The notes: generated by a model not told the origin, from the sequence alone. 64,000 nucleotides of DNA from Trifolium pratense (GCF_020283565.1 NC_060061.1:42569362-42633361), one strand, 5' to 3'; shown: positions 11,851-24,694, counted from the stretch's first letter. A program made the numbers and translations.

Positions 11851-12323
11851 TTGTCATCCTTTATTTCAAATCGTCCACCGACTTGAATAGATTTTTCACG
11901 TCATTCATGCCATTTTTTCATAAGTTTTTCAATTTCTTCAGCTCTTGTTTAACTTGTTCAACCTAGTCTAGCGAGTTATCTCGTTTAGGAATCAGCTCTT
12001 TCTTTTCATTTTCAAGATCTTTGATGAATTTATTAACAAAAAGGCATTGTTTCACTAGTTGTTTTATTGGTCCGGCCAAAAGCGTTTTGGCTAAAGGTTT
12101 GGTCGGACCAGCAAAACAACTAGTGGAACAATGCTTTGTGTTGATTAATTCATCAAAAATCTTGAGAATGAAAAGAAATAGTTGATTTCTGAACAAGATA
12201 ATTAGCTGTTCTAGGTTGAACAAATCAAACAAGGCCTGAAGAAATTGAGAAACATATGAAAAAATAGGATGAATGACATGAGAAATCTACTCAAGGAGGT
12301 GGTTGATTTGGAATGATGACAAT
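11851..12323. repeat. Long imperfect palindrome of an inverted gene fragment
   Basis: Arms of about 225 bases (11851-12077 and 12101-12323) are reverse complements with scattered mismatches, separated by a 23-base centre. The centre itself contains CCAAAAGCGTTTTGG. The left arm read on minus encodes LENEKKELIPKRDNSLD followed, after a stop, by VEQVKQELKKLKNL. The right arm read on plus encodes the same coiled-coil piece (VEQIKQGLKKLRNI, NDMRNLLKEVVDLE) with its own stops. It therefore looks like an inverted duplication of a coding fragment, able to form a long hairpin RNA if transcribed. The source gene is not identified. Confidence 0.65.
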
Positions 12324-13540
12324 AGAAATTAGTTGCTTGCCAAACTTGAAAAGTATATATTTGAATTGTCTGGCAAGTTTTATTGATGTCTGCAATGGTT
12401 TGAAGTTAAAGGCGGTGAAACTTGAAATAGCCAAAATGTTGAATGTCTTAAGGCTATTGCAAGTTTGATAGAAATTCAAGTGACTTCTCTTTCAACATAT
12501 AACGTTTTTACTTGCTCATATTTTGTTTTTTCCGAAGAGGATTCACAGGACTTGAATTTATGTTGCATTGGGCTCAAAACCGTGCGATGTTTTGTTTGCT
12601 TCTCTGTTTATCTTCAAAACATGTTGAGAAAGTATTATAAATGAGCCAAAAATAAAATTGGACTTTTAAAAGTAAAAACTGGGTGAAATTGTGCGAGTTT
12701 TATTGCCGGAGTAGCTTCCTTAAAAGGCGAAAAGACAAAATTGAGGAACTCCGGAGAACTAGGGCAAATAGGAAGGACAAGAGGCGGATTGATGTTTAAC
12801 ATTTAGATAGAGCTAGTTATATGATTTCATATTTAATTTTCAGTGCAGAGGGCATGATTAGTTTGTTTCCAATTATACACCAATTCAACTGCATTATTGT
12901 TTTAAATTATGACAACTTGTTGATAATCGGATGAATTATCTCTTTATCAAGAGTTTTGCTTGATTTGTGTCATTTGTGCTCCAGAGTTGCGCCTGAGTGC
13001 AGATTAGACAGTAACCCCAGACCCAGAGTCATATGCGCCTCAGGCGCTATGAGGGCATGCTTGGGAGCCGACATGACAGTGACACCAAAGTCAAACCAAA
13101 TTAGCATCAACACAGTCAAACCCCACATAACCCTCAGCTAAATAAAGAGATGTTTGTCTCAGTCATTGCTTGTGAGAGACCATATATACTATCACTCATA
13201 CTTTGGTGAAAATGAAATTTGTTATTTATGAAACTGTGAGTAAGAAAGATCATCAAACAAATTTGTTTAACTTGATGTGTACCCTTTTAAAAATCATGAA
13301 AATCAATGTTTTTTAAAGCAAACAAACTTAACTCATTTCATTATTCAAAAACGGAAGAATTCAAAGAGAAGCATAATCATAAATGTTGCAGCTAGCATAA
13401 GAAATGACCGCTCTTGTAAGAATGTGAGCTGCCATATTCGCTTTTTGCTGGACAAACTTGACCTCAACAAAGTTGTTATTTAAAACTAAAAAGTTTCTAA
13501 TACTAGTAACCATGATATTAAACTATAAACTGCCCTCAGA
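12324..13540. other. Intergenic DNA without recognisable gene
   Basis: No feature I can name. The least AT-rich part (about 12970-13080) holds an open frame at 12956-13141 that shows no family resemblance. Confidence 0.35.
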
Positions 13541-13547
13541 ATTTGAT

Positions 13548-14190
13548 TTAATAGCATCTATGATCAAGCAGCCAACACATAGCATTTAGCATGACAGTCG
13601 CTTCACCTTCTGTTACTGCTTGAATAAAAGCTCCATTTCTCTGTTGCAAGCAGCCACCGTAACATGTTAGTCTCTTTGCTTGAAGGAAACTAGCATCCAC
13701 ATTACATTGGTATTCTTTCTGCATCACTTTAGTTCTATTTCCTGCCGTTGTATCAGTACCACCAATGTTTTTAGCAGCTTGGCATTCCATCCATAGCCTT
13801 AGCCCCGAGTGTACAATCTGGTTTGCTGCCAACCGTTGCTGTCCCATATTAAGCCCTTCTGGTGCTGCCATATACTCCAAATTAGCATCAACACACGGCT
13901 TATTATCTCTTCTGTTTTATGTCCAAAATAACTGCTCTACCGAGGCCAGGTTCTGCATACGCGCTTGCATAATCGACTCCAGCCCTGCTACATTCCAGCA
14001 TTGCAAACATATAGTGCATTGAAAAAATATGTGCCAATCACATTCAATCTGATCTTCACAGATTTCACAATGCACCGGGCAGTCACATGCCTCTACAAAT
14101 TCTCCAAATTAAATTACAAACTTTTGGAGGAACTTGTGCCTTCCACACACTATTCCACTCCTCCTCCACAGACCTCTTTTCCGCATTCAT
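13548..14190 (-). pseudogene. Decayed LINE: zf-RVT plus RNase H fragment
   Basis: On minus, a zinc-binding region can be read with frameshifts and stops (VEEEWNSVWKAQVPPKVCNL, then a C..C pair near 14070). It is followed by an RNase H-like domain beginning CNVDASF (13548-13880), typical of the C-terminus of plant LINE polyproteins. The order and strand fit one ancient insertion. Several stops interrupt it and no tail was seen. Confidence 0.7.
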
Positions 14191-14565
14191 TATTGCTTTC
14201 ATCGCTAAACTGGTTTTAAACTGAACTGAAACCGGTGTGAAAATTAACCAGTTCAAATGTTAATTGATTTTTTACAAAGTGACTTTAGGAATTGAACCAA
14301 ACCATTAATTAATATTGTTAAGTTGAGGTTGGTTTATGAATCATGCACATAACAATCACCAAATTTATTGGAATCCGCTTCTTTGAAGTGAATTATGCAT
14401 CAAGCAACTTATATATTATTGCATGGCTAGTATAATTCATCCCTTAAATATCTTAATCCCTATCTAACAATTATGAAAATCACTAGTATTACATAGAAAC
14501 TAAATTACATGAACCAATCTACAACCCACAAATAAAGTAACCATTATCAAGGGCTAATAATGTCA

Positions 14566-17500
14566 TTAACCTTTTCCACTAATTTTCTCACTTATGATAC
14601 CTTCAAATGATCCAATAAATCCCACCATTGTGACAAGAAAACAAGCAAAGCTAAATATCCTTAGAACAATCCATTTTCTAGTCCATGCTCCAACTTTCTT
14701 CTGTACAAAGTACATTTCCACTGGAAAATATATAGCCAATGGCCAGAAATTTATGGCTCCTAATACTCCTAAGACTTGGTTGAAGTAAGGAAATAAAATT
14801 GCAAGTCCTGTTGTTGAAATCACATAGCTTGTTCTAAAACAGAACCTGAAAAGATTGATTTGAAAAGCTGGTAAAAGTGGAAGTTTCACTTTGTGAAAAT
14901 CATTCACAAAGCCACTGTTAGGGTATTTTTTTGAGAACCATCTATCAGCTGTACTATATATTGGTTGACTGTATATCTGTTGACAAAAACATAAAAATGT
15001 TTTAGTTAGTACATAAGTAAAAGTTAATCTATAACTAAATGGCAATCATCATAAAACAAAATCATAGTACAGCATAGTTTGGTTTTTTGTATATAACTGC
15101 ACATGTTTGTGTCAGATTACAGGCAGAACTATGTTCCAACTATGTCTCTTATGTTATTTATTTAATACTTTTCTCGTACCGTTTATTTAATATATAATCT
15201 AGTTGGCTACTCAACTGCATGCTGTGATGTACTAACACAGACATGATACCGCGATATTGACACATCGACATATGAATAATATGTGCCAGTGTCGTATTAG
15301 TGTCAGAAACCAGCGACATTCAATCAGAAGTGTCGGAAATGCTGAGACTGCATGTTGCAATTTGCAAATAATTGTACTTTTCGGATGAGCAAAGCAAGCA
15401 CAACCCATGATTATATTGTAAAAATGTGGCAATTTTGATTGATAAGAGTAGTACCTGATATCCTCCAACCAAATGAATGATAATGCAAACATTCGCGAGG
15501 TCAATAAGCCAAAAAGGCTCGTAAAATCCAAACCCTGTCAAGAGATTTCCTGGTGTAGCATCTCCAAAAGCTGCATATCCAAAGCATCCACAACATAGGT
15601 AGAAGAATGTTGTAATGAAAATTGCAATCATGGAAGCCTTTTTCATTGTTTGATTCTCTGGTGGAGGTGACTCTAGAGTGTCTTGTATCTCAAGAAGGAG
15701 AATCGAGTATGGATATGAAAATGCAACATCACCAAGTGCTTGGAAGATTAACCAGATTTTATCAGCAACACTAGCAGTTTGTACTCCTGTCACACTTCCC
15801 ATAATTCTTCCATTTTCTGAAAATGCAACACAAGTCCTATGAAGTATGAACCAATACATAGTAACATAATATGAATTTTCGGTTACTAATATTTTTCTTT
15901 CTTCATGATGTTGTCTCTTGATTTAAATGATATATTTTCATTTATCGACAAGTTCATTATCCGTGATAAGTTATATTCAGGAACTAAATTGACCGACCAA
16001 AAAACCAATCATTAGTTGGTTCAGTGTTGATTGATGTTGAACTTGGTAGGAAGGATCACGGTTCAATACCTTGCAACTACGATCCGGAGGGGGCTGGAAT
16101 CACCTGATGCCAGAACCGACCCCCGAAAAGACAAAGATTAATGTGATCTTACTCGAAGTCTATGATTTCAGGGACTAAACTTGTGATTCAAACATTTTTT
16201 ACAAATGTGACAAAGATTATGGGACGGAAAGAGTAACAAATAATCAGAAATTGAGTGAAGACGAAGCTTACTTATGACCGTTGATATGCCAAGTCCTAGT
16301 CCAATGAATGAATACGTAAAGGACATTATTGCAGCAACAACAGAAACCCATGCCATGTTATGGAGATCTGGTATGAATGACATTACAATCTGAACAAGTC
16401 CAAACAACATCATATACAAATTACCACTATAACTACAAGGATATTGGTGCCCTTTCTTGTGATAACAATTTGATTTCATAATAGCCCTGTATTAATCAGT
16501 AAACATGTTTCATTAGCTTGTTACCAATAAAAAGTAAATCAATAAAGGGACCTAATATCACATTAAGGGCTTTTTTAGATTGAGTTATTTAAGCTTAGCT
16601 ACTAATATAAGCACTTGAGAGACTGTTTGAGGCCTTGTTTCTTAGACAACTTCATCAAGCGCTTATGACATAATTGCTTATCATATAAGTGCTTATGTAG
16701 ACTATTTTTATAACGAAAGATAAAATAAAGTTAAATTGTTTTCATATAAGCTATTTTCATAAGTAATTTTGGAGAGCTTATGTAAATAAGCTGAAAACAA
16801 CTTATGGACATGTTATAAGTTGTTTTCATATGCTCTCCCAAATAGTCTCATAAGTGCTTATCCTGTTAGCTAATTTCAAATAAGTCAATCCAAACGGTAA
16901 AAAAAAAAAAAAGTCAATCCAAACAGACTCCTAGAGAACTTACCAAAACAACTTATGACATGTTCATAAGTTATTTTTATCTTATTTCTATAAGCTCTCC
17001 AGTATAGCTTATGAAAATAAGTACGTTCAAATAAGTCAATCCAAATAGACTCTAAGAGAACTTATCAAAACAACTTATGACATGTCCATAAGTTGTTTTT
17101 AGCTTATTTCCATAAGCTCTCCAGTATATCTTATGAAAACAGCTTATAGCTTATACGAGTTTTACTTTATTTTATCTTTTGTATAAATTCTTAATTAAGC
17201 TGTTAAGCCAAACAAGGCCTAAAAAGAAAAGAAAAAAGATTATTTCCATTTGACAAGTAGTTGAACAGGAGAAGTACCCCAAACAGGTTGCTGTAGTAAT
17301 TACATAAGCAGTACCAGTTCCATACAAGGTCAAAAACTGAAGGAAACCAGCCACATAAGTCCTTTTATTACCTGAAAACCATTTTGAACTTATAACTGTT
17401 AAGGTAGAGTTCATGAAAAAACATATATCTATGTTTTCTACATAGTGAAGAGTTTAATATAATGTGTTATTACCAAGATTAACTCTAACAGCATCCATGT

Positions 17501-17877
17501 AAGAGTAGTTTCTTTTCCCAGTTACAGAATCAGGATTTCTATAACAATCAGATAACAGGAATGAAGAAATATAAGTAACTATTGCACAACAAAGTAAGGC
17601 AACTGGCCCTCCAATCCATCCTAATTGAGCAGTACTCCATGCCAATGACAAAACACCGGAGCCGATAACCGCCGTTATGATATGAGCCACAGCACTCTTT
17701 AAATTTCCTGCAGAACAAAAAAAACATCACTGTTCAAATTCATGTATATAACAGAAAAAATGAGTTGGTTATTTATGATGCTATAGGGAATTTTCTTTTA
17801 CCTGTTCTTTTGGCATGTCCATCATCATCATAAGCACCAGAAGCTTTTGTTATTTGAAGAGAGTTTTTCACATCCAT
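14566..17877 (-). CDS. Amino acid permease, AAP family (paralogue A, 6 exons)
   Basis: Proton-coupled amino acid importer of the AAAP superfamily, expected in the plasma membrane. Exons on minus: 17802-17877, 17474-17707, 17278-17371, 16272-16486, 15455-15816, 14566-14976; total 1392 nt, 463 residues, all phases consistent. Visible family blocks: hydrophilic N-terminus MDVKNSLQ..GAYDDDG, then VIGSGVLSLAWSTAQLGWIG (first membrane segment), CYRNPDSVTGKRNYSYMDAV, SNCYH, FIPDLHNMAWVSVVAAIMSF, KIWLIFQALGDVAFSYPYS, CCGCFGYAAFGDATPGNLLT, INFWPLAIYFPVEMY, and a C-terminus ending after FIGSFEGII. About ten to eleven hydrophobic segments and the length are normal for AAPs. It differs from paralogues B and C by having LLLEIQ-DTLESPP in one exon and by ATCLG instead of ATSMR at the exon 3 end. 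Intron 3 contains a foldback element. It appears intact. Confidence 0.93.
16010..16130 (+). mobile_element. SINE-like repeat in permease A intron 4
   Basis: The segment runs from TTAGTTGGTTCAGTGTTGATT to GAACCGACCCCCG. Similar sequence occurs at 22321-22470. GGTTCAATACC resembles a tRNA B box. The ends are not clear, so this is a family call only. Confidence 0.4.
16631..17219. mobile_element. Foldback TIR element in permease A intron 3
   Basis: Ends GGCCTTGTTT and AAACAAGGCC are inverted. The interior is built from repeated blocks containing ACTTATGACATGT, CATAAGTTGTTTT and TAAGCTCTCCAGTAT, at least two full copies (about 16940-17010 and 17063-17140). The interior is non-coding. The element is absent from the matching intron of paralogues B and C, so it inserted after those genes separated. 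Confidence 0.65.
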
Positions 17878-18656
17878 TTTAACCAAGCTTATAATTCAAT
17901 GGAAGCTTATGAAGTTTTCTGCATATATGATGGAAACAGCTTGAGCCAAAAATTATAAAGACAAACTACTAGGCTGCATCTACATTAAATTGAAGTTTAT
18001 TTATATACTCTCTCCGGTCATTTTTATCAGATACATCAGTTATTCAATGAATCTAAAAAGTCAACTATTTCTTATAAGGACAACAGACGTAGTATATAAT
18101 ATAATTTGGTATGTATGGGACAAACTGACACAAGTTTATGCATATGGTTATGTGATTGGACAGCTATACTAAAGTTTACTGTTTAATTAAAATAACAGCA
18201 CATGGTAAGATTGTTTGATTGATAGTTCAAGTTTAATCTCAATTATGCTAAAAACATGTGTTTGTTTGGCTTGTGTATTATCAATAATCAATATGTTAGG
18301 TGAGCAACTAAATAGGACATTTAATAATCTTTGGAACTTGGAAGACAATAGTATTTTTTTTCTTAACTAAAGTTGTGTGAAATAAGTTACCTTGGCACAG
18401 CAGAAAAATCAGGAAAATGTCTTTGTACTTGAACCAATGCAAATGGTTTTATTTGCATATAAAATTATACTACTATAGTAATTATATTTATATAGGCTTG
18501 TAGGAAAATAAGATGATAAGGCTGACGTAATTTATATGAAGCTACATGATGTATGATTATGAGGCAATTATTATAAAAGGCTTCAATGTAGATAAATTTT
18601 GAGATTGACTGATCATAGTTACTGGTAAGTGATCAAGTTACTTCAGTACTTTTTAG
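17878..18656. other. Upstream region of permease A
   Basis: AT-rich. A degraded Stowaway-type end (CTCTCTCCGGTCATTTTTAT near 18007) is present. No gene is seen; presumably it contains the promoter. Confidence 0.4.
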
Positions 18657-19668
18657 GGTCTGTTTGGTTCAACATAGGGGGAGGGGAGGGGAGGTATTTT
18701 AATGAAGGGGAAGGGAGGTGAGGTGAGGGGAGGTGAAATTTGTACTTACACATATGTTTGGTTCAAAAGAAGGAAGGGGAGGGGAGGTGAGGGATTTTAA
18801 TTAGATATATGTTTGGTTCAAGAGGGGGAGGAGAGAGATTTTAAAACTAATTTACTTTTTTATCCTTATAATTTTCATGTAGTCCGAAAATTTTATAGCT
18901 ACTTGGTGCAAATTAACCTATATATCCACAATATTTTCTCAATTTTTATGATTGATCTAACCCAAAAATAATATTTATAAGTTTAAATTACCTATAAATA
19001 TATTTAAAAGAATTTTTTGATAATTATTAAAAAAAAAACCTTGTACTAATACTAATATTGTATAAAAAAAGTAATATTTATTTATAAGTATAAGGATCTT
19101 GTACTAATACTAATATTGTAAAAAAAAAAAAAAAACTCTTGTATTATAAGTTATAACGTAACAAACTTAATGATATTTTAAAAAATATAATAGTGCATAT
19201 AAATACTAATATGATGCGGGTACAAAGTAAGTAACAACGTTGATTTTCTATAAAAAAAATAGCAACGTTGATTCAAAAAATTATATGAACTTTACAAGAT
19301 AACAATGTAATACAAAAAAAATTAGCACAATAATTTATGAATATAAAAAGACATGCGTAACAATCAAAAAAAGTTTGGAAAAAAAATATTAGAACTAAAA
19401 AATGTATAATTTTGGCATTTTAAAATAATTATGAGGACAATTATGTCAAAATAATTAAAATGGTAATGATATCTTTCTCCTTCCCTCCCCTCCCCTCCCC
19501 TCCAAATCCCCCCAATTTGGGGGGAAGCAAAAATTGGGATTTGGAGGTATTTTGCTCACCTCCTCTCACCTCCCCTCCCCTCCTAAAAATTGAACCAAAC
19601 ACAATTAATTTAAAATTTCCCCTCACCTCCCCTCCCCTCCCCTCCAAAACCCCCGAACCAACCAGACC
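18657..19668. mobile_element. TIR element with G-rich/C-rich ends
   Basis: The left end GGTCTGTTTGGTTC and right end GAACCAACCAGACC are inverted. Just inside lie runs such as GGGGGAGGGGAGGGGAGG at the left and CCTCCCCTCCCCTCC at the right, each repeated several times. The interior (about 18840-19450) is extremely AT-rich and non-coding. The open frames at 19441-19693 on both strands are translations of the purine/pyrimidine tract. No clear target duplication. Confidence 0.7.
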
Positions 19669-19690
19669 GTACGGTTTAGAGGTAATACTG

Positions 19691-20218
19691 TAATCTGGAC
19701 TGTATTATAATTTAAATACATGTTTCATTGAATAATGAATGGATTTGGCCTAAAATATAAGTCAGATTCATTCATTATTCAATGAATATGGAAAGTGAAT
19801 TTTTGCTCATATTTAAAACTAGAGGGGGTATATCCTAAGTTTGAAATAATAGAAAGGATATGCAGTAATATGGACTGTATTATAATTTAAATACATGTTT
19901 CATTGAATAATAAATGGACTTGGCCTAAAATATAAGTCAGATTCATTCATTATTCAATGAATCTGGAAAATGAATTTTTGCTTATATTTAAAACTAGAGT
20001 GGGTATATCCTAAGTTTGAAATATAATAGAAAGGATATGCAGTAATCTGGACTGTATTATAATTTAAATACATGTTTCATTGAATAATGAATGAACTTGG
20101 CCTAAAATATAAGTCAAATTCATTCATTATTCAATGAATTTGGAAAGTGAATTTTTGCTTATATTTAAAACTAGAGGGGATATATCCTAAGTTTGAAATA
20201 ATAAAAAGGATATGCAGT
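19691..20218. repeat. Three tandem units of about 176 bp, each with a hairpin
   Basis: Units start at TAATCTGGACTG (19691), TAATATGGACTG (19866) and TAATCTGGACTG (20043). Each unit carries TTCATTGAATAATGAATG and, after a loop of about 27 bases, CATTCATTATTCAATGAA: an 18-bp stem that is perfect in units 1 and 3 and has one mismatch in unit 2. Non-coding. Confidence 0.85.
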
Positions 20219-21590
20219 CCTAAACGTAAGTACAATTAGTCGAACTTTGTTATCAAGCATCGCATATTATTTTTTTTGTATCTTTATTGAGGATTATTAA
20301 TGTTCTAACCGTAGCCTTGTTTTATCAGCAAATACAATGCATGCTATTCAAGATATGGAGGAATCAGGTCTTATATTCACTATGGAATTATTTTATTAAA
20401 TCTATTATTATTTTGAATCTTATTTTGTATTGGAAATAGTTGAAAGGTTCAGCATCTATGGACCAAATTGCTAAGTAGACTTCAAAAAACTAAGTGGTTA
20501 AAAATCAAACATTTTTATGACCATAGAATTGAAAGCAAACCAATCCTTGTAGATCATACTGATAAATCAAAGTTGTCTTATGCTGTAATGGAAGTTGGTT
20601 TCAAACCTATCCTCATCATACTTTAGATAGCATCTTTTACCATAGAAGGAGCTAGCACAGAATCTTGGATAATATATTTCAAAAATTTAAGTACAATCTT
20701 TGGCCTAAAGGCAACAACTTTATTCATTTGTGTCACATCTTGTATTTGTGTTGAGCTTCAAAGTGATTGAATGGAATATCATTTGATTTATGTCATTTTC
20801 TCCTAATTAATAGGAAGTCATTGGCCTAATTTCTAGAAGTTTTTTTCAACTCTTCCCCCAAGCTTATTTTGCAGATACGAAAATTGCAAATAAAAAACTT
20901 GTGAAATTTGATCACAAAGTTCGACCAATTTATGTTTAAATACTACAATTCAATTTACAAGTTTGTCGACCACGCTTATAACTAGGCCTAATATTGAGCT
21001 TTCGCCTTTTTACTATGTTAATTCAGAAACCCACATGGATTGGTCAGGTGGTGAAGATTTGGATTTTAGAGTGCGATCATCTTAAAGTCTCAGATTTAAA
21101 TCCTCATGTTCTGGTGTCGCTTCATGTACTAGGTCAGTCCATATAGAATGGTGCTCTGACTTTAAATGGTCCCCTCATTAGTGGATAGTGGGATTGATGT
21201 CCATCAGATTAGTCGGTTCTTGAACTGAATCCCGTCTTAAAAAAACACTATGTTAGTTCCTTGCATGCCAAATGGGACCATCTTATTAGATATATCACCG
21301 GCTAAGTAGAGAATCTGATGCTAGATTCTATTGGAATTTGGCACAATGCTTTGTGCATTTCACTCTAAAAGTTTCTATTGTTGATGAATCAAAATTTGTC
21401 AGAAATTTTAGCCTATAAAGCATGTTGGTCCCGGACCTGGAACATGGACCATTTGTTAATTATAGTGATAAACTCTATTAAGGTCTATATGTTACTTCAA
21501 GAAAAGGCAACCGCTACATGATATGTTGATTTAGATCATTTTTAATGGTTGGAATTAATTTGAGTTCTTAACTCTTTTTTAGTTGAATTA
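20219..21590. other. Intergenic DNA with a repeat-like stretch
   Basis: No intact gene. About 21030-21240 resembles 55560-55750 (shared GATTAGTCGGT ending and AAATGG(T/G)(C/G)CCCCTCA motif), so it is a dispersed repeat. Part of the rest may be decayed coding sequence, but stops are frequent in all frames. Confidence 0.35.
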
Positions 21591-21608
21591 CAAATACATG
21601 ACACATGA

Positions 21609-22086
21609 TCTGCTATGTGTTTTTTGTTTCCAGCATATTGAGGATAGTGCACACCTTTTCTTCTCGTGCCATTTTAGTAATGGAGTATGGAACAAAGTTT
21701 TATCTTGGTTTCAAAACTCTCTTCCTTTGGGAGTGGCAGGAATCGACCATTTTATGGCATTTGGCGAGTTGTTCAATGTTAAAGATAAGGGGCGTATTCA
21801 TCATTTGGTTTGGTTGGCCACCACTTGGAATTTATGGAAAGTCCGTAACAACGTTATTTTCAACGGTGGCATTATGGATGCGTCAACGCTTTTGGAAGAG
21901 ATTAAGCTTACTTCTTGGTTATGGTTCTCCCGTCGGTTTGGTCGTAAAGCTTGTATTCCTTTTTCTAGTTGGTGTTTAGATCCGTTGTCGTGTATCTATA
22001 ACTCTTGAGTACTTGTTCTTCGTTGTAAGGGTTTGAGTAACCCTTATATTATAATATAATATCATTTGATTATAAAAAAAAAAAAA
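21609..22086 (+). mobile_element. 5'-truncated LINE with zf-RVT end and 18-bp TSD
   Basis: The element encodes the C-terminal part of a LINE polyprotein (CVFCFQHIEDSAHLFFSC, VWLATTWNLWKVRNN, then stop at 22006), with a short 3' UTR and a poly-A tract at 22073-22086. The 18 bases CAAATACATGACACATGA occur immediately before (21591-21608) and after (22087-22104), a perfect target site duplication. The short N-terminal residues of the open frame that starts at 21583 therefore come from host DNA. The insertion is dead on arrival but fairly young. Confidence 0.92.
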
Positions 22087-22104
22087 ACAAATACATGACA
22101 CATG

Positions 22105-24074
22105 AGTTTAAACCTATTAGCTTGTATAGCCCAACTTAAATTCTTAATTTACTTTTAGAAATAAAAGTAGTTACTTTTGGTTGACCAAATAGGTAGCTTA
22201 TCGTTTCTCTACTAACTTTGTATATAGGACGCTTGATGTAGTTTTTATTTACCATCTTATATCAATCAATTAATGTGAATTTTAAGAAATTTTTCTCTTC
22301 ATCAATACTCTGAAATTTACCCGATCGTTAGTTGGTTTAATGATTATTAACACTGAACTTAGTAGGGAGGACTTCAGTTCGATAATCTGCAACTGCGATC
22401 GGGAGGAAACTGGAACCACTTGATGCCATAACAGAACTGACTATAAAACGAGATTAGGCGGTCTAGTGGACCAGATACCAGTGATGAAAAAAGAAAAAAA
22501 AAACTCAAACTTTTTTTTGACAGTAAAAAAAATAAAAGACATCTAGATAAGTGTTGCTTGTTAATACAGTTACCATTTGCTGCAAATGAAAGAAAATAGA
22601 AGCCACCTATTAATAATTAATTAATAAATCTAATATCAAATCCACATCAAAGTGTAGTCTCACTCTGAAAAATAATCCTCAATCAACCAACCACTATTTA
22701 TTTTATGGTCATAACCATGCTAAAGAACAATAGGCATGCCAAACATCATAATCTAAGTGGTCACCCCAATCCCTCCCATTTCAAAATTCATCTCCAAATA
22801 TTGTAGTTTTCATTTTCAAGCAGAGGTCCAGCATATGCTTTTTGTGTGCTGTTAGAATATACAATATGAAGAATGAGTGGTGCATATTAATATGGACATG
22901 GTGCTACAAAAGTAGTTTTACAAGGACTTTAGACCCCTTTTTCTTTCTTTCCTTAGGTGTGTTTTGAAATGAATAAGAATATTTGCTTTCGAGCATAACG
23001 GTCCAAGAACTTTTATGTTTAGGGGTTGTTGGCACGTGGATTTGGTTATGTGTTGGCGGATACATTCGTTAAGTTTTAAACCCTTTATTATCTTGCTGAT
23101 GCTCTCACTTTTCATCTTTTTTTGTAACTTGGTTTCGCGTCTTTACACGGGTTCGCTGAGTTGTGCTCGTGATGAGTATTTGTATTGGTATGATTGATTA
23201 GGGATGTTCGACTTGGTTTTGTATGATCACGATGTATTCCAAATTAAATATTCTCTATCTTTTTTTTCACTATATGATGTTGCCAATTCTTTCCTTTAAC
23301 AATCTCTCCTCTCACTTTCTTTCATTTCACTTTCATTTGTGATCCAAACAAAGCCTAAAAGACTACATGAGAAGATTTTTGGACATTCAACTTCTTTTGT
23401 GCGAAAGAGTTATAAAATTTAGAAAGAAAAAGAGTAAAATAGAAGTGTAGGTTTCCATGATTAAAAAAAAAGTGTAGGCTTTGTTTGGATGAGAAGAGAA
23501 AGTTAAAGAAAAGAAAGTAAAAGGAAAAAATGTTGAAGGAATGAATATGAGTAGAAAGTGAATGAAAAATGAGATGCTTATTTAGTTGTTTGGTATGAGT
23601 AAAAGTGAATAAAAAGTGAGAGGAAAGAATGTAATATTATTTGATAAATGACATAAAAAGCTATTAGTGACAAACTATTATAACCATTTCATCTTCCTTA
23701 AGTCTTTCCTTCCACAATCAATTCTTCCCCTTTTTCTTAAACCAAACATGCTATTAGTGACAAACTAAATCTCAAACTAACTAACAATTTAGTCATATAA
23801 TTATATTTTAAAATAGTTGATGAATTTTAAAATCATCTATCATACTAGTCATTTTATTATCTAATGACGATTTTTTTAAAACTGTTTAAATTAATCTCTA
23901 AAATTATATGAAAGTGATCGGTATAGTATAATTACAAATTTTCAGAGAAATTAACGACATCTATAATTTCAAAAAATAAATTGAAGATTTGTGCGAATTG
24001 ACAATAATTGACCTTCGAAATTGTAAATTTAGTCAAAATAGTCAATGCTTTTGACAAATTGACAAATATATCTA
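22105..24074. other. Intergenic DNA with repeat fragments
   Basis: 22321-22470 is related to 16010-16130. Two facing MITE-like ends are present: ATCCAAACAAAGCCT near 23342 and AGGCTTTGTTTGGAT near 23476. No gene recognised. Confidence 0.35.
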
Positions 24075-24694
24075 GGCTTAAATGATCAATTCATCCCTGT
24101 TTGCAAGTTTTTCGTTTTCGTCTATGTATCTTTTTTTAAATTAAAATAGTCTCTGAATGTTTAAATTCTTTTGGTTTTAGTTCCTAACGTTAAGTGCCGT
24201 TTCAAAAATGATGACGTGGAAACCAGAGACTAGCGTGGCAACGTGTGACATGACAAACGAGGATGATGTGTCAATGATGATGCCCAATCATCCACTAAGA
24301 GGACCAAATCCAAAAATAAAATTGCAGAGAGGGGTCAAAACCAAAAAAGCGAAATTAAACCCAAAAACATATTTTTCTTCTTTTTTCTCTAAACTCGGAA
24401 ATTGACTCATATTTCTCTGAACCCATAAATTGCAAAACATGTTTTAATTGATGCGATTTGAGAGATTCAAAAGAAAAAAAAAAGGAATAAAACCGAGTCA
24501 TTTTATCTTAAAAGTTTGTGAATTTTTTGGTTGACATTTGAGGATATAATGGAACTCAAATTTTACAATATATAAAGTTGTTTGATTAAAAATTCATGTC
24601 AAATTTTGAAGATGGTGATTAGTAAATTAGTCTTTTGATTAAATCAAAATAAATGGTGTATCAGGAAACTCAATTTTTTGTTGGTTAAAAAGTT

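Noticed and set aside
12956..13141. 61-codon open frame in a locally GC-richer stretch
   Set aside because: No recognisable domain and no exon partners; composition alone is not evidence of a gene.
19441..19693. Proline/glycine-rich open frames on both strands
   Set aside because: Products of C-rich/G-rich tracts at the TIR of the element 18657-19668.
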